Positions 1 through 8,246 of a stretch of 37,161 nt of DNA are shown piece by piece. Position 1 is the stretch's first letter, and each line of letters opens with the position of its first letter. The notes under the pieces are model-generated. The model ran no database searches. It was given only the letters and a program-made list of their open reading frames with translations, and had not been told where the DNA came from. The position numbers and the translations under genes were made by a program. Origin of the DNA: Paludibacterium sp. (lineage in GTDB: Bacteria; Pseudomonadota; Gammaproteobacteria; Burkholderiales; Chromobacteriaceae); assembly GCF_019232825.1 (NCBI RefSeq), contig NZ_JAFAND010000005.1:1-37161 (forward strand). Reading direction: 5' to 3'.

Positions 1-30
1 TACGGCATTAATCCCTGACGGGGGGGCGCC

Positions 31-3000
31 ATGACCGAGGGGAATACCAGCACGTCGCAGATGCAGTTGATCCGGCGCAGCCTGGTCGCGATCGTCATCG
101 TGATCAGCGTGTTTCAGCTCATCAGTTACGGCTTGCTGATCCGCCAGGCCGTCGGCGACTATCACACCGCGCAGATCTTGACGGCGGCTGACCGGATCAA
201 CCGCGAGTTGTTCTCCGCCACGGACGCGCTGGCGCGCGAGCGCAACCTGTACCAATCCATCCTCACCGGCGCTCATTCGATCAAAGGCATGGAACGTGTG
301 AGCTTGGATGAGCTGCAACACCAGGCCCAGACGCAGTTTTCCCGCGCGGCGGTTGAATTGCGCGCCGAACCGCTGGTCGCCGACAGCCGCGTGGTCGACG
401 GCATGATGGATCGCTGGGAACACTTCAATGCGGTGCGCGCCTCCATCGACAAGCGCTTGCGCGAACCGGGCGCGCCGACCGATGAAACGCTGGCGTTCGA
501 AATGTCGCTCGCCATGAGCGACCTGTTCGAACGCACCATGCTGGTGTCGCATGAATTGTCCCGTCGTCTGGCGAGCTCGCCTGACGATACCATCGGCCGT
601 CTGGCCGAAGTCAGTTATCAGTTGTGGCAGATTCGCAATCAAGTCGCCACCGACGGCTCCGCGCTGATTCAGCGCGCGCAGCTGGGACACTTGCTTAACT
701 CCACCACCGAGGCGGACTTGGATTTCGATCGCGGCCTGGCGGCCAATGCGATGAATCAGCTGCAGATCGGCATCCGCTTGCTGCCCGACGTGCAGGGTGG
801 CTGGCATGGCGCCGAACTGGCCGGACAATTGGCCGATTTCCGCGAGTTGAGCACGGAACAGGTGACGGGCCTCGCTCAGGGAAAAGGCTCGCCCGATGCC
901 GCGGAGGAGTACCGGCGCCGCACGGAAAGCCTGCAGGACCAGGTGATCCAACGCTTCCGCACCTTCTCGCTGTTTCTGCGCGACCGCGTATCGCGCGCCA
1001 GCAGCGAAGCCCTGGCGCAGTTGATTCAAAACTCCTTGTTCCTGTGCCTGGCCATTTTCCTCAACTTGGGGCTGGTTTTCTGGCTGCAGCGCCGCGTGCT
1101 GCGGCCGCTACTGTTGCTCAATACGGTCCAGGACGCGGCGCGCGAGGCGATCCTGTTGACCAACACCCATGGCCGCATCTTCATGGCCAACCGCGGCGCC
1201 GAGGCGCTGTTCGAGTTGCCGTCGCGGCAATTGCTGGCGCACAACATCAACGAATTGATCTTCGAGGCGGGCATCAACAAGGCGCGGCTGGAAGAGCTGG
1301 CGGCATCGGGACAGGAGGTTCAGGCGCAGCTGGCGCGGCCCGACGGCCTGCCGCCTCTGCACGTCAGCCTGATCGCGAGCCCTTTGCTGGTGCGTAACAA
1401 CCAGAAGGGCATTCTGCTGATCATCCGCGACGATCAGGAGCGATTCAAGGCCGAGCAGGCGCGGCGGCACAGCCTGGAAACCATGTCGGATATCTCGCGG
1501 ATTCAGAATCTGCTGTTCACGCCGATCTTGCGCCAGGTGGTGTTCGACGAGCTGTTGCAGATTCTGCTGCGGCACGCCGGCGCACAGGCCGGGTTGTTGC
1601 TTGAGTCGCGGGGCGGGATGTTGGGCGAGACCTACCGCTGCCGGGCGCGTGCGGGGGCGGGGGGGGGAGAGCCGCAGATCGAGCGCGATCAGAGCGGCAA
1701 TCTTGCCGAACTGCGTCAGGAGCTGATCAAGGACCCGCGCTGGATTTTGTTCCCGGTGGCGTTGCAGGAGGGCCAGAGCGGCCTGGTGGCCGTGTGGCGC
1801 GAGCACCGCGACCAGGTGCCGGACAGCTTCGGGCCGCTGTTGGCGCTCTATGCCAGCGTGCTGGGCTTCGTGACCGAAGAGGAATCGCGCAAGCAATCCT
1901 CGACGCGGCTGAACGAGGTCTTGCGCGAGCAGGAGGCCATCTTCAAAGCCTCGCCGGTCGGTCTGCTGTTGGTCGACGGCGACAATCGGATCATTCGGGT
2001 CAACCACCATGTCAGCCGTATTTTCGGCATCGAGGAATCGGCGCTGACGTTGACCAAGTTGGAATCGTTGTTGAGCGCGCCGGAGGCGTGGGCGTTGTTG
2101 GCGATGCAGATTGCCCGCGTGAAACAGGGGAAGAAGGCGGCGCCCTTGGAAGTGGCGTGCAAGACGCTCGGCGGCGCCGATCTGTGGCTGTTGTTCGAGA
2201 CCAACTTGCTGCACGAGGGGTTGCCGGACGATGGCGTCATCGTCTCCTGCATCGAAATCACCAGCCTCAAGCGCACGGAGCTCGCGCTCAGAGAAGCCCG
2301 CGACAGCGCCGCGGAGTCGCGCGGACGTCTGGTGGGGGCGATCGAGGCGATTCCGGAGGCGTTCGCGTTCTACGATACCGACGACCGGCTGGTGGTGTGC
2401 AACCAGCACTACGCCGATCTGTTCTTCACCGACATCGGCACCGACCAGGTCGTCGGCGAGACCTTCGAGTCGATGGTGCATCTGTCGCTGATCAACGGCA
2501 AGGAAGTCATCGAGGAAGGATTTGCGGCCGGGGAATGGGTGACCGAGCGCGTGCGCCGCCACCGGATGGAAAAATCCTCGTTCGTCTTGCGCATCGGCGA
2601 GCGCTGGTATTTGGCCAGCGATCAGCAGATACCGGGGCTTGGCACGGTGTGCCTGCGAGCCAACATCACCGAATTGAAAGCGCGCGAGCAAGAGCTGCAG
2701 CTGGCCAAGAGCAAGGCCGACGATGCCAACAAAGCCAAGAGCGCCTTCCTTGCCTCGATCAGTCATGAAATCCGCACGCCGCTCAACGGCATTCTCGGGC
2801 TATTGGAGCTGTTGCGCATCGCCATCCAGGATCGCCAGCAGCAGGATACGCTGGCGTCGGTGCAGGAGTCGGCCGTCACGCTGCTGCGGCTGATCGACGA
2901 CATCTTGGATTTTTCCAAGATCGAGGCGGGCAAGCTGCAAATCAACCCGGAACCGGTGATGTTGGAGGGCGTGCTGCGCAGCGTGCAAGGGCTGTACTTG

Positions 3001-4245
3001 GAGACCGCCCGCAACAAGAACCTGTGCTTCGAGCTGTCGATCGCCGAGGGCTTGGCGCCCGCCCATCAGGCCGATCCATTGCGGCTGCGGCAAATCCTGC
3101 AAAACTTCGTCAGCAACGCGCTGAAATTCACCGAGTCCGGCGCCGTGACGTTGCAACTGACGGTGGAGCAGTCGACGCCGACGTCGCAAACATTGCGTTT
3201 CGCTTGTATCGACACCGGCATCGGCATCGCGCCGGAAAATCTGGAGAAGCTGTTTCAGCCGTTTACCCAAGCCGAGTCGAGCACGACGCGCCGCTTCGGC
3301 GGCACCGGCCTGGGGCTTGCCATCTGCCGCCGCCTGGCGGATCTGATGGGCGGCCACATTCACATGACGAGCGCGGTGGGCAGCGGCACGACGGTCGAGT
3401 TCACGGTCTCCCTGCCGATTGCCGACCCGCAGCTGGCGGCGAACCGCGAGGAGGCGCCCATCGCGCCTGAGCGTTTCGACGTGGTGCCCGAGGCGCCGAT
3501 TCTGTTTGTCGAGGACAATCCGATCAACCGTAAACTGGCCTCGATGCAGCTGGGCAAGCTGGGCGTGCCGTTCGTGGTGAGGGAGAACGGTCAGGAGGCG
3601 CTGGATTATTGGATGGAAAACCCGGTGTCGCTGATTTTGACCGACTGCCACATGCCGGTGATGGATGGTCATCAGTTGGCGCGCGAGGTGCGCCAGATCG
3701 AGCAAATGATGCCCGGGCGCGAGCCGGTGCCGATTCTCGCCTGCACGGCGAACGTCGCCAGCGAGGAGTCGGCCCAGGCTATGGCCGCCGGCATGAACGA
3801 AGTGCTGACCAAACCGCTCAACTTGCATGCGTTGCAGCGCGCGCTGGCGCGCTGGTTGCCGTTGCCGGCGCAGGATGCCGTGGCCGCGCCGGAGCCGACC
3901 GCGGCCGACGAGGACAATGTGATCGACCGTGGTGCGTTGGAAATCTATAGCCAGGGCGATATCAACGTCGAGTTGGGTTTGATTCAGGAATTCCTGTCGT
4001 CCGAACAGGAGGACCTGGTGGGCGTCCAGCAAGCGGTCGACACGCAGGATTACGAAAAAGCCCGCTGGTTCACGCACCGCATCAAGGGCTCCGGCCGCAT
4101 GATCGGCGCCATGCCGCTAGGCGACGCCGCCGAAGCGCTAGAGCGTTGCGCCAAACAGCAAGGCGATATGGGCGAGGCCCTGGCGCAGCTGGTCGCCGCG
4201 TTCGGCGATCTGCAGCGCTGGGTGGCGCGTCATACCCCCGAGTAG
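31..4245 (+). CDS. Membrane hybrid sensor histidine kinase (PAS/GAF, HisKA, HATPase, REC, HPt)
   Basis: A 1404-residue multi-step phosphorelay kinase. In order it shows a membrane segment at about 15-37, a roughly 290-residue presumably periplasmic sensor region, a second membrane segment at about 333-353, a PAS domain from about 366, a GAF-like region at about 485-613, two more PAS domains (about 635-750 and 768-885), then HisKA with SHEIRTPLNG (phospho-accepting His912). The ATPase domain has N box NALKF, G1 DTGIGI and G2 GGTGLGLAIC. A receiver follows with TDCHMPVMDG (Asp1205), and a C-terminal HPt with THRIKGSGRMIG (His1349). The His-Asp-His chain is complete, so it should pass phosphate to a separate regulator, but none is adjacent. 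The architecture is BarA/RcsC-like; the signal is unknown. The ATG follows a G-rich stretch. A possible upstream gene may end with TGA at 16-18, which would suggest co-transcription, but too little of it is visible to be sure. Confidence 0.95.
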   Translation: MTEGNTSTSQMQLIRRSLVAIVIVISVFQLISYGLLIRQAVGDYHTAQILTAADRINRELFSATDALARERNLYQSILTGAHSIKGMERVSLDELQHQAQTQFSRAAVELRAEPLVADSRVVDGMMDRWEHFNAVRASIDKRLREPGAPTDETLAFEMSLAMSDLFERTMLVSHELSRRLASSPDDTIGRLAEVSYQLWQIRNQVATDGSALIQRAQLGHLLNSTTEADLDFDRGLAANAMNQLQIGIRLLPDVQGGWHGAELAGQLADFRELSTEQVTGLAQGKGSPDAAEEYRRRTESLQDQVIQRFRTFSLFLRDRVSRASSEALAQLIQNSLFLCLAIFLNLGLVFWLQRRVLRPLLLLNTVQDAAREAILLTNTHGRIFMANRGAEALFELPSRQLLAHNINELIFEAGINKARLEELAASGQEVQAQLARPDGLPPLHVSLIASPLLVRNNQKGILLIIRDDQERFKAEQARRHSLETMSDISRIQNLLFTPILRQVVFDELLQILLRHAGAQAGLLLESRGGMLGETYRCRARAGAGGGEPQIERDQSGNLAELRQELIKDPRWILFPVALQEGQSGLVAVWREHRDQVPDSFGPLLALYASVLGFVTEEESRKQSSTRLNEVLREQEAIFKASPVGLLLVDGDNRIIRVNHHVSRIFGIEESALTLTKLESLLSAPEAWALLAMQIARVKQGKKAAPLEVACKTLGGADLWLLFETNLLHEGLPDDGVIVSCIEITSLKRTELALREARDSAAESRGRLVGAIEAIPEAFAFYDTDDRLVVCNQHYADLFFTDIGTDQVVGETFESMVHLSLINGKEVIEEGFAAGEWVTERVRRHRMEKSSFVLRIGERWYLASDQQIPGLGTVCLRANITELKAREQELQLAKSKADDANKAKSAFLASISHEIRTPLNGILGLLELLRIAIQDRQQQDTLASVQESAVTLLRLIDDILDFSKIEAGKLQINPEPVMLEGVLRSVQGLYLETARNKNLCFELSIAEGLAPAHQADPLRLRQILQNFVSNALKFTESGAVTLQLTVEQSTPTSQTLRFACIDTGIGIAPENLEKLFQPFTQAESSTTRRFGGTGLGLAICRRLADLMGGHIHMTSAVGSGTTVEFTVSLPIADPQLAANREEAPIAPERFDVVPEAPILFVEDNPINRKLASMQLGKLGVPFVVRENGQEALDYWMENPVSLILTDCHMPVMDGHQLAREVRQIEQMMPGREPVPILACTANVASEESAQAMAAGMNEVLTKPLNLHALQRALARWLPLPAQDAVAAPEPTAADEDNVIDRGALEIYSQGDINVELGLIQEFLSSEQEDLVGVQQAVDTQDYEKARWFTHRIKGSGRMIGAMPLGDAAEALERCAKQQGDMGEALAQLVAAFGDLQRWVARHTPE

Positions 4246-4256
4246 GCGATACTGTT

Positions 4257-4427
4257 AAAGCGGGAGTGGGGAGTGGGATGTAGCGTGCGTTCGCGCAGCA
4301 ACGCACGTTTCAACGCACGGTTCTACGCACGGTGACACCGGGTCCGGGCTGCTCGCATAAGCGAAACGGCGGGAGTCGAAGCAAAACCTTACCGGCGGGA
4401 GTAAATGCCGCCCCCCACTCCCGCTTT
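4257..4427. repeat. 171-bp segment with 15-bp terminal inverted repeats
   Basis: The ends AAAGCGGGAGTGGGG (4257-4271) and its exact reverse complement (4413-4427) bound this segment in the 218-base gap between two convergent genes. The core 8-mer GCGGGAGT also occurs at 4369-4376 and 4395-4402, and inverted at 4443-4450, giving five copies in under 200 bases. The pair 4395-4404 / 4441-4450 could form a hairpin downstream of both convergent genes. The segment could be a small non-autonomous element, a decayed insertion, or a terminator region. I see no coding sequence and no clear target-site duplication. Confidence 0.5.
4280..4307. repeat. Partial copy of the dispersed palindromic repeat
   Basis: These 28 bases begin GTAGCGTGCGTTCGCG and fold as GTGCGTT / AACGCAC. 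They match one half of the 113-base repeat at 24011 and 36728 with one difference, then diverge. After it the word ACGCACG recurs (about 4313 and 4325), as if the other half had been replaced or degraded. Confidence 0.6.
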
Positions 4428-4463
4428 CAAGATGTTGCCGTTACTCCCGCAGTAGAAGCCCAC

Positions 4464-5279
4464 CTAGTACAGGAAGACGCCACGCACCACGCGCGCACTG
4501 GTGTCGGCAATCAGCAAGGCCAAACCGCTCATATAGGCGGGCACTTGCGCGCTCGCCGAGGCCGAGCTTGTGGGCGCGGGCGGGGTGACCTCCCGGGTTT
4601 TGGTGCCGTACAGCACTGCGGTCCAGTACGTGCCAGCGGGCAACAGCGGCGTTAACTGTCCATCCTGCCACTGTGCCGGCAGCGCCGGCGCGGCACGGCG
4701 CGGCCGTAGCAGAATCTGCCCCGCGTTGGCCGGGGAGATGCCGGTGGCGTGCCAGACGGCGGACAGCACTTGGCCGACCGTGGCGCCGAGCGTCTTGGGA
4801 CCCTGCGGGGTTGCCGCCACCTGCCAACCATCATCCGCCATCGCTTGCCAGGCGTCCTGAGCGGTAAAGCCGGCCGCGGGCATTACCCAGGCTTGCGTGT
4901 TCTTGGCGGTGAAAGCAGCGTCCAATTGCCTTTGGTCGGCGTCGAGCAGTACCGCAACCGGCACGGTCGCCTTGTCGATCCCGAGCGCGGGCACGACGAC
5001 GAGCCAGGCATAGAAGACGGTTTGGCGGATATTGCCGTTGGGGGTGCTGTCGGTTACTTGGACGAATTGGGCCGTCATGCTTTGCCCGGTGGTTCCAGCG
5101 CCGAGATAGTCCGACGCTTTTTTGATCGCCTCGGCCTGAGAGTACGTCGGCGGTATCTGTGTCGCTTGCCAACTGAGCGGCCCGACGCTACCGAGGATCG
5201 GGGCCGCCGCGAGCGCCGGCGCCATGCGCAGGCAGAAGGCGAATAGCAGCCAGAGGGGGTGAAGGCGTGGCATCTTCAT
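4464..5279 (-). CDS. Exported protein of unknown function, third gene of CdtB-like cluster
   Basis: A 271-residue protein that I do not recognise. The start chosen is the ATG at 5279, which has AAAGGA upstream and gives a classic signal peptide (hydrophobic core around residues 9-24, ending APALAAAP). The open frame extends further upstream, but that part is arginine- and proline-rich shadow of the preceding gene. The mature part is rich in Ala, Gln and Trp with a low-complexity Ser/Ala/Pro stretch near residue 240, and no catalytic motif is visible. It starts 16 bases after the preceding exported-protein gene, so it very likely shares its transcript with that gene and the CdtB-like gene. It may be a secreted partner of the cluster, but that is inference from context only. 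Confidence 0.75.
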   Translation of the reverse strand: MKMPRLHPLWLLFAFCLRMAPALAAAPILGSVGPLSWQATQIPPTYSQAEAIKKASDYLGAGTTGQSMTAQFVQVTDSTPNGNIRQTVFYAWLVVVPALGIDKATVPVAVLLDADQRQLDAAFTAKNTQAWVMPAAGFTAQDAWQAMADDGWQVAATPQGPKTLGATVGQVLSAVWHATGISPANAGQILLRPRRAAPALPAQWQDGQLTPLLPAGTYWTAVLYGTKTREVTPPAPTSSASASAQVPAYMSGLALLIADTSARVVRGVFLY

Positions 5280-5295
5280 GTCGGAGTCCTTTTTC

Positions 5296-5967
5296 TCAAT
5301 GATCACGATTGTCCCAGGTGCGGAAACTGCCATTGCCTGGCACGCCAACGGGTTCGAGGTTGCCGTCCTCCGCCGTGCTGACTTCGATGGCGAGCGGCGC
5401 GGACGCATAGGCGCCAAGCGAGCGCCGGACCTGCGTGGTGAGGAAGTTATTCTTGCGCGCCGCCACCCCCGGGGTATGGTCGGCCGGGGTGTCGTGCATT
5501 TCGGCGCCATACTGCGCTTTGCGCAATTCGATGGTGTTGAACAGCGACCAGTCGGCGGTCTTGTAGACGACGCCGCCACGCCGCCATTCCATCTGGCCGC
5601 CGTTGCGGCTTTGCTCATAGGTGTCCGCCGCGTTCGGCGCGCCATCCCAGCCGATACGGTATTGGTTGTTCTTGTCGGTGTACTCCCAGTAAACGTGAGG
5701 CGCGCCATCCTTGAACTGGTCCCAGCCGCCCTGAACCCATTGCATGGGCGCGTCCACCCCGCCATTGTCGATGCCGCACCAGGCGGCGATGGCGATGCCG
5801 TCGACGGGGGTCGGCTGATAATCGATGGTGGATTTGGCGCCGTCGAACCAAGGCGCGGCGTCTAGCAAGTCGTAATACGATTCGTAGCCGCGCGCCGCGA
5901 GGCTGGGCACGGCCAGGGCCAGCAACAGCAAGCCGGCGCAGGGGAAGAGGACATGATGGTTACGCAT
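5296..5967 (-). CDS. Exported Trp/Tyr-rich protein of unknown function, second gene of CdtB-like cluster
   Basis: A 223-residue protein starting at the ATG at 5967 (AAAGGAG about 7 bases upstream). A signal peptide covers about residues 1-24 (core AGLLLLALAVPSLAA). The mature protein is rich in Trp, Tyr, Gly and Asn, with stretches such as MQWVQGGWDQFKDG and HVYWEYTDKNNQYRIGW. These suggest an extracellular beta-sandwich or carbohydrate-binding fold, but I cannot name a family. Only one cysteine is obvious in the mature region. It lies 19 bases after the CdtB-like stop codon and 16 bases before the next exported-protein gene. CdtB proteins of known toxins act with carrier subunits, so a delivery role is conceivable, but no ricin-type repeats are visible. 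Confidence 0.78.
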   Translation of the reverse strand: MRNHHVLFPCAGLLLLALAVPSLAARGYESYYDLLDAAPWFDGAKSTIDYQPTPVDGIAIAAWCGIDNGGVDAPMQWVQGGWDQFKDGAPHVYWEYTDKNNQYRIGWDGAPNAADTYEQSRNGGQMEWRRGGVVYKTADWSLFNTIELRKAQYGAEMHDTPADHTPGVAARKNNFLTTQVRRSLGAYASAPLAIEVSTAEDGNLEPVGVPGNGSFRTWDNRDH

Positions 5968-5986
5968 GGCGTCACTCCTTTCGGCT

Positions 5987-6724
5987 TTAGGAAAACAGCA
6001 CCGCATAGTGGTCGGAATACCCCATATCCAGGCGCTCCGCCGGCGCGATGCCAAGATTGCCGGTTTGCACCGCGTAGTCGATAACGCGCTCCGGGCTCTC
6101 CGAGTCGGGTGACCGGGGGTGGGTGTAATGATCCGGTTCGACGCTGTTCAGATCGCAATCATGGGTCGGCTGGCTGAGCACTTCACCGTTCCAGAGAATG
6201 TCCTGCGGTTCTTTGTTGTAATCGCCCAGCGCGACCCACGGCCCATCGCCGACGGTGGTCCAGATGTTGGCCAGTAGATCCTCGACGTCCCAGCCGTATG
6301 CCGCGCTGGCGTGAATGGAGAAGTACCAGGTATCGTCGAAAAAGAGCCCGAGTCCAGGCCGGGTTTCGGCAAAGGTGGTGGCCGCATCGTCGGGTTCCGC
6401 AGCGGACAGCACGGCCAGATTGACCCGATGCGCACCCGCGTCCAGTTCGGCATAGCTGACGTAGAAGTCTTGCTGCCGTTCGCCGTCTTCGCTCTCCGCT
6501 GTCCAACGATAGACGGTCACCGGCCAGCCGCCCGGTGAGAATTCCGACACATATTCCGATTCGCCCGGCAGCTTGTCGGGCAAGACGCCACACTCCTGTA
6601 ACGCCACGATGTCAGGGCGGTCCTCGTCGTTCTGGTCGAGCAGCCAATCGGCCAGCGCTTCCCACTTGGCCTTGGGCGATGTGCTGGTTCCCGCGCCCTG
6701 CATATTCCACGTCATCAGTTTCAT
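5987..6724 (-). CDS. CdtB-like endonuclease/exonuclease/phosphatase-fold protein
   Basis: A 245-residue protein of the metal-dependent EEP hydrolase superfamily, most like the cytolethal distending toxin B subunit. Visible family signatures are TWNMQG (Asn7), LQECG (Glu44), the CdtB-type block DAGAHRVNLAVLS (about 95-107), FSIHAS (His138), GDYNKEP (Asp168, Asn170), VIDYAV (Asp216) and the C-terminal SDHYAVLF (Asp238, His239). All expected catalytic positions are present, so it should be an active DNase or phosphatase. Unlike classical CdtB it has no signal peptide: the ATG at 6724 (SD GGGAG) begins directly with the core strand. The length matches a mature CdtB. Two exported-protein genes follow at 19- and 16-base gaps, and cqsA diverges upstream. 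The alternative is a non-toxin EEP enzyme; the VNLAV block and overall length favour the CdtB branch. Confidence 0.82.
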   Translation of the reverse strand: MKLMTWNMQGAGTSTSPKAKWEALADWLLDQNDEDRPDIVALQECGVLPDKLPGESEYVSEFSPGGWPVTVYRWTAESEDGERQQDFYVSYAELDAGAHRVNLAVLSAAEPDDAATTFAETRPGLGLFFDDTWYFSIHASAAYGWDVEDLLANIWTTVGDGPWVALGDYNKEPQDILWNGEVLSQPTHDCDLNSVEPDHYTHPRSPDSESPERVIDYAVQTGNLGIAPAERLDMGYSDHYAVLFS

Positions 6725-6968
6725 GATTTCTCCCTCGTCGATTGCGTTGTCTATAGTGCTTTTGTCTTAAGACGAATGCGTATTAATGACGATTGGCAAG
6801 GCGCGGGTGTGAGGCGAAATCGCAACGGCATACACAAAGGCGTTATGCAATTTGGGATAGATTAGGCGGGCAACGCTGCGGCCCCTTCCCAGTGGGGCGG
6901 CGGCGTTTTACGCCCGGCAACGTCTGTTGTCCGGGTCAATGACAACTGCTCTCCCATGGAGAAGTAAC
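6725..6968. other. Divergent control region between CdtB-like cluster and cqsA
   Basis: This 244-base gap must hold promoters for both divergent units. I found no convincing -35/-10 pair on either strand by eye. The cqsA-proximal half contains two hairpins (annotated separately). A good ribosome binding site GGAGAAG lies at 6958-6964, which decides the ATG at 6969 as the cqsA start. Confidence 0.6.
6875..6935 (+). promoter_or_regulatory. Two hairpins in cqsA leader; first is terminator-like
   Basis: Hairpin 1 pairs GCTGCGGCCCC (6875-6885) with GGGGCGGCGGC (6894-6904), 9 of 11 positions, across an 8-base loop, and is followed by GTTTTAC. That resembles an intrinsic terminator reading toward cqsA. 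Hairpin 2 pairs CCCGGCAAC (6913-6921) with GTTGTCCGGG (6926-6935) with one bulge. No plus-strand gene lies just upstream to need a terminator, so attenuation or RNA-level control of cqsA is possible. The short U-tract is weak. Confidence 0.42.
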
Positions 6969-8246
6969 ATGACTCATCGCGTTATGCCGTTTCACCGTCA
7001 ACCTCTTTTCCGCAATGCGCCGGAACCGGCCTTCCTTTCCCGTCGGGTCGAGGGGTATTACCAAGAGCGCGTCCACAACACCTGGGATGGCGGCCACATC
7101 ATGCGTGGTCGGCATCCGGGGGGGGATGCCATTCACCTGAGCAGCAACGACTACTTGTCGGTCGCGCGCCATCCCAAGATTCTGCAGGCGGCGGCGGATT
7201 GCCTGCTGGCCAGCGGCAATGGGCTGTTGATGTCGGGGATTTTCTTGCATGGGGACAACCCGCTATTGGATCTGGAGTTGCGCCTGGCGAATTTCATGGG
7301 GGCGGAGGCGGGCGTGTTGTGCCAATCCGGCTTTGCCGCCAACACCGGGCTCATCCAATCGATTGCCGACGAGACCACGCCGGTCTATGTGGACATGATG
7401 GCGCACATGTCCTTATGGGAAGGCATCCGCGCGGCCTCCGCGCGCGCCGTGTCGTTCCACCACAATGACATGGCGCACTTGGCGCGGCAGATCCAGAAGC
7501 ATGGCCCGGGCGTGATCCTGGTCGACTCCGTGTACAGCACCAACGGCAGTGTTTGCCCGCTGGAGACGCTGGTCGAGATCGGCACGCAATCCGGCTGCGT
7601 GCTGGTGGTGGACGAGTCTCACTCGCTGGGTACCCATGGATCGCATGGCGAGGGCATGGTGGCGGCGCTGGGGCTGTGTGACCAAGTGCATTTCCGCACC
7701 GCGAGCCTGGCCAAGGCCTTTGCCGGTCGAGCCGGTTTCATTTCGTGCTCGGAGCGCTTCAGCGAATACTTCAAGTTCGAGTCGAATCCGGCGATCTTCA
7801 GCTCCACGCTGTTGCCGCACGAGATCGCCGGTCTGGCCGCCACGCTGGAGGTGATCCACGATGAACACTGGCGCCGCCGCGCGCTTGAGGCCAATGCCGC
7901 CTTGCTGCGCCAAGCGTTGGACGATTTGGGCTACAACCTCAACGGCAGTCAGTCGCAGATCATTGCGCTTGAGTCCGGCAGCGAGCGTCAGACCATCGTG
8001 TTGCGCGATGCGTTGGAGGCGCGCGGCATTTTCGGCTCCGTATTCTGCGCGCCGGCCACGCCGAAAAACCGCGCGCTGATCCGGCTATCGGTCAACGCGA
8101 TGCTGACCCCGGACGCCTTGGCCCGCATCGTCGATGTTTGCCGTGAAATCCGCGGCGAGGTGGGGCTCGCCGACTGGGCGTCGACGCGGCGCAAAAAGGC
8201 CCAGTCGGCCGCGCCGGCCGAGCCGGCAGAGGCGGCTGTCGCTTAG
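6969..8246 (+). CDS. cqsA: CAI-1-type autoinducer synthase (PLP-dependent alpha-oxoamine synthase family)
   Basis: A 425-residue CqsA/LqsA/JqsA homologue. The family condenses an acyl-CoA with an amino-acid-derived substrate to give precursors of alpha-hydroxyketone autoinducers in the cytoplasm. Strong signatures shared with Vibrio CqsA are SNDYLSVARHP, AHMSLWEGIR, HGPGVILVDSVYST, LVVDESHSLGTHG (PLP-binding Asp and His) and TASLAKAFAGRAG, whose Lys249 should form the PLP Schiff base. SSTLLPHE and GSVFCAPAT further along are also typical. The ATG at 6969 has GGAGAAG upstream; an in-frame TTG at 6927 lacks one. Relative to Vibrio CqsA (389 residues) it has longer N- and C-terminal tails, the latter Ala/Arg-rich. 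Its stop TAG overlaps the stop of the opposing regulator gene. The neighbouring kinase and regulator are the expected receptor system, so local production and sensing are likely. Confidence 0.95.
   Translation: MTHRVMPFHRQPLFRNAPEPAFLSRRVEGYYQERVHNTWDGGHIMRGRHPGGDAIHLSSNDYLSVARHPKILQAAADCLLASGNGLLMSGIFLHGDNPLLDLELRLANFMGAEAGVLCQSGFAANTGLIQSIADETTPVYVDMMAHMSLWEGIRAASARAVSFHHNDMAHLARQIQKHGPGVILVDSVYSTNGSVCPLETLVEIGTQSGCVLVVDESHSLGTHGSHGEGMVAALGLCDQVHFRTASLAKAFAGRAGFISCSERFSEYFKFESNPAIFSSTLLPHEIAGLAATLEVIHDEHWRRRALEANAALLRQALDDLGYNLNGSQSQIIALESGSERQTIVLRDALEARGIFGSVFCAPATPKNRALIRLSVNAMLTPDALARIVDVCREIRGEVGLADWASTRRKKAQSAAPAEPAEAAVA

Noticed and set aside
1108-2766. Long minus-strand open frame of 552 codons within the hybrid kinase gene
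   Set aside because: It is the antisense of a well-supported multi-domain kinase, is rich in Arg/Gln/His/Leu, and has no recognisable domain. Long antisense frames are common in GC-rich genes.
2800-4077. 425-codon minus-strand frame over the kinase, receiver and HPt region
   Set aside because: Antisense shadow with the same skewed composition and no start-site signal.
4257-4450. CRISPR-like array from the repeated GCGGGAGT words
   Set aside because: The words are short, irregularly spaced and in both orientations, with no constant repeat length and no cas genes.
5280-5765. N-terminal extension of the third CdtB-cluster gene to 5765
   Set aside because: The extension lies in the overlapping exported-protein gene and has Arg/Pro/Thr-rich shadow composition. 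A signal peptide with ribosome binding site begins at 5279.
7319-7337. Match to the first 12 bases of the R64 shufflon sfx repeat (GTGCCAATCCGG)
   Set aside because: It lies inside cqsA and encodes the conserved CQSGFAAN stretch. The rest of the 19-bp site does not match, and it is 3.4 kb away from pilV.
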